NCBI GenBank assembly: GCA_000759655.1
Contig: KN173928.1
Coordinates: forward strand, 3,605 to 9,277
Origin: Acidicaldus organivorans
Lineage (GTDB): Bacteria > Pseudomonadota > Alphaproteobacteria > Acetobacterales > Acetobacteraceae
Length of the DNA: 5,673 bases
Direction: 5' to 3'
The notes below the pieces were generated by a model, which saw nothing but the letters and a program-made list of their open reading frames with translations, was not told where the DNA came from and did not search any database. Made by a program: the position numbers and the translations under genes. This document shows, in pieces, positions 5,627 to 5,673 of this stretch; position 1 is the stretch's first letter, and every line of letters begins with the position of its first letter.

Positions 5627-5673
5627 ATGAACGACGACGGAGGACAACACAGGCCAACGGGGCCAGGGCCCCG
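5627..5673 (+). CDS. Possible start of a following gene, truncated by window end
   Basis: An ATG 17 bases after the previous stop opens a frame reading MNDDGGQHRPTGPGP to the window edge. An AAGGA at 5608-5612 lies 14 bases upstream, far for a Shine-Dalgarno. A stronger GGAGGA (5640-5645) has no start codon after it within the window. Fifteen residues are too few to identify anything. Confidence 0.3.
   Translation, partial: MNDDGGQHRPTGPGP

Overview
The window is GC-rich chromosomal DNA, most likely from an alphaproteobacterium in or near the Acetobacteraceae/Rhodospirillales. The basis is the very high third-position GC, a DUF3576 lipoprotein (a family I know mainly from alphaproteobacteria), and a tRNA-Arg(CCU) split by a small group I intron, an arrangement known from Agrobacterium. 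This placement is inferred from gene content; no search was run.

Left part, minus strand (1-3208). Reading leftwards there is yggS (PLP homeostasis protein), then kup (low-affinity K+ transporter), then a tRNA-Arg(CCU) gene. Its promoter overlaps the kup stop codon. The tRNA is interrupted right after its anticodon by a group I intron of the Azoarcus/Agrobacterium type. Helices P1 to P8 and P7 can be drawn; P9, the 3' splice site and the 3' exon lie outside the window. kup is broken as written: a 139-bp segment occurs twice, separated by 28 bp that are an exact inverted copy of part of that segment. The 167-bp surplus shifts the reading frame within the cytoplasmic C-terminal domain. The junctions have the form left by a two-step template switch.

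Middle part, plus strand (3207-4443). A thiamine-phosphate-synthase/TenI-like gene starts inside the same CATG tetranucleotide that carries the yggS start codon on the other strand. It is followed after 34 bp by a DUF3576 lipoprotein gene, probably in one transcript.

Right part, plus strand (4444-5673). A 194-bp intergenic region with a GC-rich hairpin and an AT-rich promoter-like stretch leads to a 323-aa exported ModA-like solute-binding protein. A further short open frame then runs off the end.

The genes are mostly housekeeping: cofactor metabolism, potassium uptake, tRNA and a solute receptor. I see no defence system, phage, IS element or CRISPR array. The two notable items are the intron-split tRNA and the template-switch scar in kup; the scar could be a real mutation or an amplification/assembly artefact.
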